Part shown: positions 47,805-58,564 of the stretch, in pieces | Position numbering within the stretch: position 1 is the stretch's first letter | Layout: every line of letters begins with the position of its first letter | Assembly (NCBI GenBank): GCA_018340805.1 | Contig: JACMZG010001863.1 | Span: 57,899,920-57,963,919, forward strand | Length of the DNA stretch: 64,000 nt | Source: Microvelia longipes | Taxonomy: Eukaryota; Arthropoda; Insecta; Hemiptera; Veliidae | Direction of reading: 5' to 3' | The notes under the pieces: model-generated | Told to the model about the DNA's origin: nothing | Database searches by the model: none | Seen by the model: the letters and a program-made list of their open reading frames with translations, nothing else | Program-made: the position numbers and the translations under genes

Positions 47805-48095
47805 TGGAGTCTTATTATTTTTCTTCGAAGTCGAAATTTTGATTTTCAAAGATAATTTATTTTCATTCATGAAGCTATACTTTTTTTCATTTTGATTTAA
47901 CTTTAACTTTCAAGTAAAATTTTTGTTTAACTTTTACATCTGAAGTAAAATCATTTTTTTTTACAAATTTAATTTCTTTATCATACTTCAATTAACTTTA
48001 ACTTAACTCATTCATACATAACTTGCTTACTTACTTATGCTTAATTTCATGCCTGTAACTCTTTTAAAATTTACTAAGAATCATTGTCACGATTC

Positions 48096-48109
48096 TTGGC
48101 CGGCGGTTT
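48096..48109 (+). other. GC-rich segment at polypurine-tract position
   Basis: TTGGCCGGCGGTTT lies directly before the 3' LTR. It is not a clean purine run, so the plus-strand primer site is only presumed to be here by position. Confidence 0.3.
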
Positions 48110-48412
48110 TGGTAAAATAATTATGAAATAATACGGAGTTTAAACCGTTCAGATAATAATTGTTTACTGTTGTGCGGTCAACGTTCATGTACGGAAGAAA
48201 GGCGTGAAAATACAAGAAGAATGCAGTGTGTGCGTGTGCGTCTTAACGCTATACATACTCGAGCCTAGCTCTCCGCCCGCCGCTAACCAACAGGTACCGC
48301 CTCGTTCTTTTTTAAAGTATCCGCTAACCGCTTGTTTATGGTTACAGTCCTCCATATACATACTACATGGTGTGATGTCACTTATCCCGATTTTCGGTGT
48401 AAACTTCCACCA
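48110..48412 (+). repeat. 3' LTR of BEL/Pao element
   Basis: 303 bp, no substitution relative to the 5' LTR. Followed by the TGCCT target duplication at 48413-48417. Confidence 0.95.
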
Positions 48413-48769
48413 TGCCTACTTTATAATTTAGTGTACTTGATTTGAAAAAGTCGTTTTGATTGTTCCAGGACAAAACTCATCGGTTTTAATCACCCTACAG
48501 ACAATCCTTGTGCGTTCACCCATATTCCTACAGACAACGCTCAAAGCTGCTTAATAAAAAAGTTCGTACAAAAATCGTGGATGGTTGGTTATTATATTAG
48601 AGGTGCATTTACACTCGCGTCATATTTAAACTTATTGGGTGGTTTCTTGAATTTAAGTTTTTTATTTAATAATAATCATATTACTTTCTGGATAGCAAAA
48701 CTAGACCTAATGATTGATTTTTGTATCAAGTTTCAAGTCATTAATATAAAAACACTCGGAGCTACGATG

Positions 48770-48925
48770 ATAACCTAAGCACATTCACACAACTTGATAA
48801 AACCACTCAGAAGGTTTTAATAACCCCTGAAACTAATAATTAAGGTGAAATCCAGTTTTTCTGATTTTTACGAAAACTGAATACTTTCCCTAGGTACCTA
48901 CGGTATAAATGTAGAAAAGTAATAT
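48770..48925 (+). repeat. Dispersed repeat K copy
   Basis: GATAAAACCACTCAGAAGGT, CCCTGAAACTAATAATTAAG, then GGTACCTACGGTATAAATG and AAAAGTAA. It starts with GCTACGATGATAACC, also present upstream of the 58150 copy. Confidence 0.65.
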
Positions 48926-48944
48926 TTTAGTGAAAATAATATTG

Positions 48945-49563
48945 TTTTTTTGAGGTAGTACGTAATTGAGCACTTTATTGGACCGTTTTTAGGATGAGAA
49001 GCCAATCATTATTGTTATAGGAGGTTATATAGTACTTTTCACCTCCAAGGACAATAATGAATGTAAAAAAACTCCTAGGACGTAAGGTAATTCATATATT
49101 GCCGCCATTACTGTAAAGTAGCGTGTTCAAAAAACAATCTGTGTTAAACCTTCATGAGTTTTCTTTAAAAACGTTCATTTTGTTTCTGTTTTTGTTCGTA
49201 GACTATTTTTATTTCGTTTTTAAAAGGTGTTCTAATTGACAATTTTTGTGTGTTTATTTGTAAAGCTTTTACATTTTTGAGTAAAAGTGTGAAGCTATGG
49301 ATGAATTTATTGACGACGATAATATAGATTTAATTGGACGTTTGTTTTTTTTTTCAGCGCAGTTTAATGAGTGCTATTTTTTGATTTTTTTTAATGAGTG
49401 CTTTATTTAATGAGTGCTACCTCAAAAAAATAGTGTATGCCATCCGGCTGAGAATGTCTTTATGTCTTGGCAATTTTTCCCGACTCGCTTCGCTCGTCGG
49501 TAAGTCTAATTGCCGTGACATAAAGACACACTTCTCAGCCTTATGGCATAAATAACTATTTCA
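48945..49563 (+). mobile_element. TIR-like element L, copy B
   Basis: TTTTTTTGAGGTAGTACGTA at the left and, inverted, TTTTTTTGAGGTAGCACTCA ending at 49430. A hairpin block then follows (49439-49552) whose arms read GCCATCCGGCTGAGAATGTC and, inverted, GCCATAAGGCTGAGAAGTGT around CCGACTCGCTTCGCTCGTCG. A short frame MDEFIDDDNIDLIGR starts at 49297 and runs into a T run ending TTTTCAG, like a 3' splice site. No transposase can be read. Confidence 0.65.
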
Positions 49564-50461
49564 TTACAATTCAGTTTGCATTCAAGACTTGATTTCATAT
49601 ATTCCTATATTTTTATGATATAAAACATCACTACCTTCTTGTAGTGATATTTTATCTCATAAATTTGAAATTCTTTTAGTGAAAACTGTCAACACTTGTG
49701 TAAAATATTTCATTAAACACTGGCTATCTCACAAATTTAACTTCAAACGAATATCACTAAATAAATAAAGGAAACTGGGAGAGAAGTTAAGTTGCTACAT
49801 TATTTCTGATACTGTATTGTATTTCTATCGTATAGATAAATATTTTCTAGGAAACTTTTCCACGTCGTACATAAGGACGTGATGGTACTTCCAAATTGAA
49901 ACGTGACCTACGCAAGCCCCCTAACCACCCCCATGCACGAAAGCCCCCTAACCACCCCCATGCAGAGTTAGTCACTCTTCGTTCCCTATTTTGAGGACCC
50001 TAAACTTTAGCAACAACTTTTCTAAACAATTTTCTGTAACTAGATATTATATTTATTGATAAGTTTATTTGACATGCTGTGTTTCTATGTTTTCTAATAA
50101 ATTACATGCTATCAACCATCAGCAACAACTTTCAGCTTTTTGCTGAATCACATATTTAAAATTAATGTCTTCTTAATAGCCTTTCTGTCAATTAGAGTAA
50201 TAGAGTACTTACCTGCTGACATCACATCAGGTGGGTCGAATCTACTATGTTCTTAGTATTAACTAAAGTTTGCAAAAAGTTAACTAAAAGTTATTATGGT
50301 TTTGTTTAAACAGAACCTATCGTAGTGGTTGAGTGCTCAGAACATTTCAAACTTACATTAAAGATAGTTTTTACACAATATTTTTTCTAGTAATATTTAA
50401 CCTGTATCGGCAAGAATAAAAAAAACATTCATAACTACAACAAAAAATTCTGATTTTTTTA
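49564..50461. other. Non-coding stretch with a 25-bp duplication
   Basis: No gene recognised. AAGCCCCCTAACCACCCCCA (plus TGCA) occurs twice in tandem at about 49914-49964. Confidence 0.5.
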
Positions 50462-50908
50462 CTGTGCAGGAACCTATTTCCATAGCCCTGACCTGGAAGC
50501 CAAAGATCCATAGATCACAAGGTGGCATCTTCCAGAACTGAACACATCATCCCTAATCACCAAGGCTAGCCGTGGGACCACAGACATAGCTAAATCTGTG
50601 TCTCCACTTTCACAGTGATACAACGATTCTTCAAAGTTCAGAATCGTTCTGACCCTCCACCGCCTTGCCGAATTTTGTCTTGACATGTGCTGGAGACAAC
50701 GGAAACGTGGATTCAGACTTGTCTCAGACGCTCTCTAACCCCGCACTTGCGTATCTGCCAAAAGAACCCGTGTAAAACCAAGGCAAGATTAGCCGCCTTT
50801 GAGTTCAAGGGATAACCTTATAGAAAGTCCACTCCGACTGGACTGGATTTGAACCCTCGACCCCTAGGTCGTAAGGCGAGCGCTCTTACCAATGAGCTAC
50901 CGGCCCTC
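50462..50908 (-). mobile_element. tRNA-derived SINE (family B), fullest copy
   Basis: Minus strand: tRNA head at 50908-50838 with A-box (GTAGCTCATTGGTAAGAGCG) and B-box (GGTCGAGGGTTCAAATCC), so internal pol III promoter elements are intact. A body with ACAAGTCTGAATCCACG and GTCTCCAGCACATG follows, and a 3' block TTCTGGAAGATGCC, GTGATCTATGGATC and CCAGGTCAGGGCTATGG. The acceptor stem does not close, so it is not a functional tRNA gene. The 70-codon frame at 50474-50686 falls inside the body and is not a gene. Confidence 0.8.
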
Positions 50909-51581
50909 AATTTATTCCTATTACAATGATTCTCCTTTCATTTATACATAGTAAAACTAAAATGAAAATTATTTTGTTACATTTAAGAAATATAAAAAAT
51001 GTTATTTCTAGAAAAATAACTTAAATATTTTCAAAACCAAAAAACCCACTTAAAATTTGATTGCCTTTAATCTTAAAGAAGAATGAATCTGACAGGGTAT
51101 TTTATTCTGCTTACAAAATTAATCCTGTCACCAGCAAAGAATCTTCCCCTCAGTCTTGTTGTTTTTATTTATCTTTTTAATAATTTTTCCTTTTAAAAAG
51201 GCAATTTTTCTTTAAAATCTCTTAAGTTTTAGATAATCCTCTCTTTGTCATTACATTTAGGGCTAAAATTGACTTCCTTTTGCTTTAGTTTTATGAATAA
51301 CAATTAACTTAATCGTCTTTTCTTTAAGAAAGATGGATACTATAAAAGACTAAAGTAGAAAGTGATAAATAAGATAAATACTATAAGAAAAGAATGAAAA
51401 GAGTAATATAAGAGATAAAGGATATTGGGGAGTAAGTAAAATAAGAATGATTAATTAAAAGAAAACTCGAATAGATGGAAAAGCTCAGCACGAGTTCAAC
51501 AATATGAAGAAATTATGGCCTTTGAGAAAAACGGAGAGAAAATGGTTAGGAATAGTTGAACTAGAAATAAAAAAGAGACTT
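50909..51581. other. Non-coding stretch, nothing recognised
   Basis: AT-rich DNA, no gene identified. Confidence 0.4.
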
Positions 51582-52444
51582 GAAGTTTACATCTTTGATA
51601 CATTAGGCCATTGACAATGACGAATGTCGAATGTTGTGTGACAAAGAAAAATAATAATTACTTTGAAATTATTGGCTAAACGAGACAGCTAAGGATGGAA
51701 ATGCGAAGAACTACTAATAAAGCTTATTTAAATAGATTGAGGTATTGGTCTCCATGTATTGATATCAATGATAAGAGGGCACAAATGAGACTGTTATTTG
51801 TTTTACGATACTATATTTCACCATACCTGGGCATATTCATGTAAAGTAACAACCTAAAAAGACAAACCTAAAATTAGTTAACTACAATTAAGCAGGTAAG
51901 AAAGAATGTAAACAATTCATTCATGCTGATAAGCCATTCAAAATTAAAAAGGATTACTCATACCGTTAGGATATTCTAACTACGTTATAGAAGTAGATCA
52001 AGTGAAGACATTTAAAGATCAAAAAAGTTACCTAAAATTAAAAAGTATACATTAGAAACAGAAAATAAAAATTCCTTTTATTAATTTAAGGAATCAGCAT
52101 GAATGCATTTGTTTACATTCTTTCTTACCTGCTTAATTGTAGTTAACTAATTTTAGGTTTTTCTTTTTAGGTTGGTACTTTTACATGAATATTCCCAGGT
52201 ATGGGTGAAATATAGTATCGTACAACAAATATCAGTCTCATTTGTGTCCTCTTATCATTGATATCAATACATGGAGACCAATACCTCAATCTATTTAAAT
52301 AAGCTTTATTAGTAGTTCTTCGCATTTCCATCCTTAGCTGTCTCGTTTAGCCAATCCTTTCAAAGTAATTATTATTTTTCTTTGTCACACAACATTCGAC
52401 ATTCGTCATTGTCAATGGCCTAATGTATCAAAGATGTAAACTTC
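51582..52444. mobile_element. Large foldback element, arms about 350 bp
   Basis: Left arm 51582-51930 and right arm 52093-52444 are inverted copies separated by 162 bp. Outer ends read GAAGTTTACATCTTTGATAC. Arms differ by few substitutions and by A/T-run indels. No coding sequence or hammerhead motif is present. An extra CTTCACATGAATGTGAAG palindrome sits on its right edge. Confidence 0.8.
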
Positions 52445-52474
52445 ACATGAATGTGAAGTTGTTATGTAAAAGTG

Positions 52475-52575
52475 TTACTTTTACATGAATATGCCCAGGT
52501 ATGGGTGAAATATAGTACCGTAAAACAAATAGCAGTCTCATTTGTGCCCTCTTATCATTGATAAGCTTATTTAAA
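52475..52575 (+). repeat. Third partial copy of the foldback arm
   Basis: TACTTTTACATGAATATGCC, GGTATGGGTGAAATATAGTA and CTCTTATCATTGATA repeat the right arm (52165-52265) in the same orientation about 310 bp downstream. Confidence 0.8.
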
Positions 52576-54879
52576 TTAGGAGACCATCCTAAGTAAGGGA
52601 TTTTCTAAATGAGAAGTTCGTATAGACGTATCAAATCGGTTGCTTTTGGTGAGCTATCCTAAAGACCCAGTGTCTACGTGTTTTTGATCGTTGGAAAGTG
52701 TCAACATTTAGAATACCGGTGGCTTTCAACTTGTTTCTTCAGTTAGTAACCCTTTTTTAAAACCGATGATCTTGAAAACAGACTGGCTAGTAACATAAAT
52801 TGTCTGTTTAAGAACGAAGTTGTTGAATTTGGTTGTTTCCACTTAGTACTCGAAACCGTTAGTACTAGACCGTACAGTGATTCCTGAAACGTTCAAAATT
52901 CAACAACCACGTTATTGTTTGAAACGAAACCTAAGTAAAGGATAGATATATTAGACAAAAGTAAAAGGTAATAAACATAAGAGAGAAAGTAAAACAAAGG
53001 ATATATATAAATGAAAACAAAGGAATAATAAATAAGACAAAAGATTAAATTGCAGAAAAACATGAGTTATACAGGATGAATTGTGTAAAACAAAAGAAGA
53101 AAAGAGAGATTAAGATTAAGAGGCAGGATATGACAAATACACAAAGCAAATCTGGAAATCCAAAGACTTTATTAGATATTCATTAAAACTAATTCCCTAG
53201 TTGTATATTTACGGAGCAAATACAGCGCTTGTATATTTGCTGAACATAATTCAGATGTGGGTTTGTAACCGAAGCAAGAAAGGCTAACATGGTTAACTAA
53301 TCATGGGATGCTATGATGAGGTATAGTCCTGTAACCTGCGTCACATCAAGTAGCAAAATTACACAATTGTAAAGAAGATAAAATAAATTTATGATCTTCA
53401 TAAATCATCAGCGTAAAAAATATGAAGTCTGGAACATGTGATTTCTGTAGTTCATTTGTTTAAAGACTAGAATTGTCAATTACGTAAATTCACTATTTAG
53501 CTATTAAGTACCTAATAGAATACTCTGCTAGTAGTTAATACACCGTAATATTATCAAAAACTGTCCAAATCATATTGAGGTTCAAGCAAACCACAAGCGT
53601 TTGCTAAGTTACTTATTAAGAAAATATTCAACAGGAGGTATTTTGTATTGAAGTATGTTGTGAAATACAACATACTCTTGACCCAAAATACATTTATGAA
53701 GCAGTTTACAGAATCTCTTGCGAATTCAAATATGTATTCCGTTCAGCTGCAGGTGACATTTTATTAAGATAATTATAATCTAGCATGAGAGATGAAATAA
53801 CTTCAAGCTTGCTAGTTATTATACCATTCACATTCATATAGTTTTGGCCAAAATTCTGAGTTTCCAAGCTCTGGTCGAGAGAAGAGGCAATGATCCGCAG
53901 CTTCAGATACAAATTCATGTAAGTTACGGATTCATATTTTCGTTTTGGTAAAGTTTTTCTAACGGGAAAAGGTTACCAAAAAAGAGAGCATATAAAAAAG
54001 CATATAAGCACGAAGACAATGATCTTTCAACTCAGGTTCTGCCTCATACCAATTAAAACTCACTCCGCGAAACCCATTGAACCTAGCCTGGATCCATTTT
54101 TCACATTATTTTAGGCTAGGTCTTATCTTGGTATTAACTTGCATTATTAATTATTTACCGTTAATAAAACTTAGTCCGTTTACTAGCATTATTAATTACT
54201 TATTTATAATTAATTACCGTTAGTAATTCTTATTCTAGAACAAAATTTTGAAACCACTAATAAAATTAATATCATTTCATATGTTCATGCAAATAGACAT
54301 GTCGATAATTAAACAAAACTGAAGAGTTGCGTGAAAGCATAATGAATTACTATGAAAGAGAAATCAAACCATTTTAAAGCTAATATCTACATTTATTTTA
54401 TATAAAACTACTTTGTTTTGTTTACTATTACGAAAAGGTTAGAACACTTTTAAAAGTAAAGAAAAAATACTTTTACTCTAATTCTGTTTTTGTTGAGAAA
54501 AAAATCTACTTTTTAGGATTCTATTTTAGTTTGTAGTGTCGGTTAGAAAGCTATTTAATCCCTTGTAAGACCGGAGTAAGGAAAGCTTAGGAAAGCTGAG
54601 AGAAAATTCCTCCAATGTCCACTAATGTCCTTTCCACTAATACCTTGCCTAGACAGAGACAAGTTAAAGAATTAGATGTCATTATTGTTAGCTTTCTTTG
54701 ACCACTAAGCATCTTTATTTCCTTTACATTTTGGTAAATCTTGCTTCTGATGTTTAAAATGAAGTTTTAAAGGAATTTTCATTAATGGAGTTATTGGTAT
54801 GAATATATTGGTTGTGAGTGTATACGGTTTTATACGAATTAACCTAGGTACGGAATACGTTGCAAGTTCATCTCACTTT
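52576..54879. other. Non-coding stretch, one short hairpin
   Basis: No gene recognised. A GTATGTTGT/ACAACATAC hairpin lies at about 53653-53675. The 70-codon minus frame at 53706-53918 resembles nothing I know. Confidence 0.4.
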
Positions 54880-55250
54880 ATTAGATTCACTACACTCATC
54901 TTAGCCATATCAGACTCGTTTCGCTCTGTTCAGCAGCATACACCGTGGTCAGTACGTGAATTGTGAATTCGCTCCGCCTATCTTTGCTAAGTCGGACTCG
55001 TTTCGCTCATGTTAAGAAGCATGTAGTGAGGTCAGTTCGAGAATGCTGAAGTCACTACATAAATTCGCTGGTGAATTCGCTACGTGTATTCTTGCTACAT
55101 AGGACACGCTTTGCTCTTTGCTAATAAATGAAACATATATCCGGCTTTATTATATAGCCGGACGTCTTGGATATAGCTTCGCTTGTCTTTAAACATTCTA
55201 CCAATGTTTTGATATCGCTGCATGCTGCTGAATACTTAGCGATCAGAAAA
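54880..55250 (+). repeat. Dispersed repeat I (GCTTCGCTC family), diverged
   Basis: Several spaced words: CAGACTCGTTTCGCTCTGTT, AATTCGCTCCGCCTATCTT, GGACTCGTTTCGCTCATG, AATTCGCTACGTGTATTC and ACACGCTTTGCTCTTTGC. This looks like a locally duplicated version of the repeat. Confidence 0.5.
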
Positions 55251-55559
55251 AAGCCGTAGACACACTAGCCGTATTTATTTTAAACAGATGCATTCAATCA
55301 AAATTCCAGTTACACGATTTTTTTTAAATAAAAAAAAATTATGTCATTAGACAAAATTTAAACTAATTGCAACAATGAGAGGAAAATTGTTGTTTATTCA
55401 TAGAATTACATGTGTGCCATATTTGATTTAAATATTTCTCCGCGCTTATTGAATTTTTATAATTTTTCCTGAGTATATTAACGAGGGTTAATGACGTCAT
55501 ACTAATTATTTTTGAAATAAAAGCCATAACTGAAGATTGATTATTGTACTAAGTTACAA

Positions 55560-55765
55560 CTGTAGCAATTAGAGCTACGTCACATACTCATAGACGCACA
55601 CACCCATTCTCATTTACAGTCAGAAACATTAGTAAAAACCACTCTAGAGGTTTTAAAATCTTATGAAAAAGATAATTAATTTAAAATCTCGGTTTCAGAA
55701 TATCATTGCTATCACATTACATTATCCTACGGTATGATAGTTTACTGTCACTGACAGTAAACTAT
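55560..55765 (+). repeat. Dispersed repeat K copy with adjoining hairpin
   Basis: AAAAACCACTCTAGAGGTTT and CTCGGTTTCAGAATATCATT match repeat K. Its tail ends TCCTACGGTATG and runs into a perfect hairpin ATAGTTTACTGTC-ACT-GACAGTAAACTAT at 55737-55765. Confidence 0.6.
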
Positions 55766-56059
55766 TTTTTTCCCAGAGGTTGCCCATCCAGGCACTAACC
55801 TTGTTTGATGCTGCTTAAAATTAATGATTAAAAATCCGAAGGTTTAAAATGAAAATTAGTATACTTATTTATTTTTAAAAGGGGACTCGTTTGTTCGCCG
55901 TATATATTTTACAAGCATGCTTAATTTCACAATGATTCGATCATTTCCCGAGAATTTGTAAATGTTTGCTGTCATTTAATACGGTAAATGACGTTACAAA
56001 AATTACATTTTAGAATGCAGAACTAGACAGACCTACAGATTTCTTTCTACTCAGTTTCA

Positions 56060-56505
56060 AATGTCTAGGTGCTGCAATGTTAACAGACACAAGTAGTAGT
56101 AGGGTGGTGGGGAGGTCAAGCCTGGTGAGTAGACCAACTTTAAGGTCCTTTTCACCAACCCCGTAACTCAATCACCCTCTCACCACTACGCCTCCACCTC
56201 CTGTTCCCTGTTGAATCTCCTGGATTGACCTATGAAAGTGAGGATGTCCTGTCACTCGAGCGATTCCAGCTCTTCCTCAGCCAGTTCTCCGGATCCAAAG
56301 GTCTGGAAACGAATTCTACCAAAACCTTCACATCTACCTAAGAAGTGATAGGCTGTTTCCTCTTCATCACCACACACTGGGCAAGTGGAATCTTGCACTA
56401 CCTTCATAATGGAGAGGTGTCTTTGGAGTTTGCAGTGTCCAGTCAAGACCCCTACCATCGTCCTGATATTGCCTTTGCTCAGTTCTAGAAGCCATCTAGT
56501 TTTAT
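56060..56505 (-). pseudogene. LINE 3' fragment, C-terminal CCHC end (Jockey/R1-like)
   Basis: The minus-strand frame starts before the ATG at 56458 (WLLELSKGNIRT) and reads MVGVLTGHCKLQRHL, CPVCGDEEETAYHFLGRC and FGRIRFQTFG, ending at 56252. TGHC...RHL followed by C-x2-C...H...C is the typical C-terminus of RNase H-bearing LINE ORF2 proteins. The RT and most of RNase H are missing, so the copy is 5'-truncated near 56505. The remaining 190 bp to about 56060 would be its 3' UTR. It reads cleanly in one frame, unlike the LINE at 9.5 kb. Confidence 0.8.
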
Positions 56506-56514
56506 CTAGCTATC

Positions 56515-56605
56515 TAGTTTTAAAAACACCTGAAACAGGTAATTAAGGTAAATTCCTGGTTTCAGATATTTAATGCAAATACAATACTTTTCCTTTAAAC
56601 TCACA
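56515..56605 (+). repeat. Dispersed repeat K fragment
   Basis: TTTTAAAAACACCTGAAACA, GGTAATTAAGG and ATACAATACTTTTCC. It adjoins the truncated end of the LINE fragment. Confidence 0.6.
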
Positions 56606-57077
56606 GAAAAATAAAACATAATATAATAGTATGTATTATATATAATTACAATATATAATAATACATATCATTTAATTATTTACTTTCGCACTCGGATGCA
56701 TTGAACCTGGTTTTTAATTATTTTTTAACTCCTTTGTAGCAAATTTATAGGTTTTCTTTTGTATTTTCCTTAAGAAAGTTTATTACTTTGATCTAATCAA
56801 GAGAAGAACCGAGGCAATGGAGTGGAGAGCATACTGCCGTGTTAGCAGTGCCTCTAGCATAGCAAGCAAGACAAAGTCTTTTAATGCTTAGCTATTAACC
56901 TGATTAAAAGATAAAACTTAACTCTCACATGTGTCCGAGTGCATGTAACAAGAGAATAGATACTAAGAAAAATAATGTCTTTGGAGCTGCAAGATTAAAT
57001 GTTTATTTAATTTATTTATCTAATATCCTATTTCAGCTTTATTATTATTTAAAAGAAACTATAGACGTATATTAATA

Positions 57078-57205
57078 GAGAGAACATACCCTCTCTCAAT
57101 ACATTGAGAGATTTGAAATATCTTTTTTGGGGCTCTCAGGAGCTCAGTGTAACCTTACTGCAACCTTTACTAAGAGTGTGATAAGGTTATAATAAATCAA
57201 TTGTT
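57078..57205 (+). repeat. Dispersed repeat E, copy 2
   Basis: GGCTCTCAGGAGCTCAGTGT, AACCTTACTGCAACC, and AAGGTTATAATAAATCAATT, partner of 11610-11775. Confidence 0.6.
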
Positions 57206-57352
57206 GTAGACTTTGCAAACCAAGTTTGAGTTTTGTCTTATATAAAGGTTCTATCATATAAGTTATGCAATAGTGTATCGTAATAAATACGGTTATTACA
57301 TTAATGTAATTAATGTGTTTATTTTATAATATTATTAATATATAGCGTTGTA

Positions 57353-57989
57353 CTTAGAATAATACTTTATATAGAAGGAGCACTACTGATAACACGAAAG
57401 CCGGTTCACTGGTGCAACTAAGTAATGCTGCCACCCTAACAATATACAATTTTCTAAAAAAAAAGTTGGCAATACTTCCGGTTGCCGAATTATTATGTTC
57501 TATTATTAATTAATGATTGATTATTCATAAAATACTAATATAAATATCGGTGCATTACAATATTTAAAGCATTTTAAATTGTAGTTTAATATTTTTTTAT
57601 TAAAATTATATATAAAAAGTAGACCTCGTCAACTAAATGTAGATTCTTGTATTCCGCCACCCTTTTGCCATCTAAGACCAGTTTTATTAAATACTCAGCA
57701 GGTGTTTTAAGTTATTATATTTGTTTATAATGAAGAACAGCTTTCTAACCTCGAATCTAGATTTCTTTGGCATTTACCATAAATTGCCTTCATTTCAGCA
57801 CCCGACCCTTATTGTTAAACCTTATTCTTTCTTCATTAATAGATATTTATGACAAGTATTTAAAATAATGTTTTCTTGTCAGGTTGGCAGCATTACTTAG
57901 TTGCACCAGTCAACCGGCTTTCGTGTTATCACTGGAATTACATTGTATTTACGGCCCTGTGCTCCTTCTATATATAGTATTATTCTAAG
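57353..57989. mobile_element. Non-autonomous DNA transposon with 8-bp target duplication
   Basis: GCGTTGTA flanks it at 57345-57352 and 57990-57997. Inverted ends are CTTAGAATAATACT and, inverted from the right, the same 14 bases, followed by TATATAGAAGGAGCAC on both sides. A second inverted block (AACACGAAAGCCGGTT, GGTGCAACTAAGTAATGCTG) lies inside, with about 47 bp more spacer at the right. It is 637 bp with no coding sequence. An 8-bp TSD fits hAT-type and some other superfamilies, so the class is left open. Confidence 0.85.
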
Positions 57990-58149
57990 GCGTTGTATAT
58001 CTAGATCGATCGAAACATTTGTTCGTACTCTATGAATTGGCAAAACTTTTGACGTCGGTAATTGATGTTATACAACAATTATTTGTTCTGATAGAACAAC
58101 AAGATTCAATTATTCATTTTCGTACTAATTATTTCACACAAATACGATA

Positions 58150-58340
58150 AAAGTTAAATGCTACGATGATAACAGGCACACACACACACATACTGACAGA
58201 GAATTTGTAAAAACCACTCAAGAGGTCTTAAAAACACCTGAAACGGATGATTTAGGTGCAATATCGGTTTTGGGGTGTTTAGTGCACAATACTTTTTCTA
58301 TATACTTCCGGTGAAAATGATAAAAAGTACTTAAAACTTA
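58150..58340 (+). repeat. Dispersed repeat K copy
   Basis: ACACACACACACATACTGAC, TAAAAACCACTCAAGAGGTC, AAACACCTGAAACGGATGAT, then ACTTTTTCTATATAC and AAAAAGTAC. Confidence 0.7.
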
Positions 58341-58564
58341 GAACCTAAAATTTAAAATTACATATAAGCGCTTAATTATTGGTGATAACAGATCCCAATT
58401 GCAATAATTTTGGTGGGTTTATGGGTGACGAGGGGTTTATTGTGTACAGAGCCTGCTGAGCACATGTGCAATAGTTCAATTTAAATGAAAGGTAGAGGTA
58501 ATCGGAGCTTCTTTATAGAGTAGCTTGTATCTGTAGAGACGCTAGATACAGGAACTCTTTGACA

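Larger units (their letters stand above)
41289..48412 (+). mobile_element. BEL/Pao LTR retrotransposon, structurally complete
   Basis: A 7.1-kb element with 303-bp LTRs (41289-41591, 48110-48412) that begin TG and end CA, a 5-bp target duplication TGCCT (41284-41288, 48413-48417), a primer-binding site, and gag-protease-RT-RNase H-integrase in BEL/Pao order. The LTRs have no substitutions, only two single-base indels, which points to a very recent insertion. Yet the coding region is split among all three frames. It sits inside a copy of dispersed repeat I. Confidence 0.93.

Noticed and set aside
48096..48109. Clear polypurine tract before the 3' LTR
   Set aside because: The segment is mixed purine and pyrimidine; only its position suggests it.
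50838..50908. Apparent tRNA gene on the minus strand
   Set aside because: A- and B-boxes are good, but the acceptor stem has no 3' partner and the sequence continues into a repeated body; it is a SINE head.
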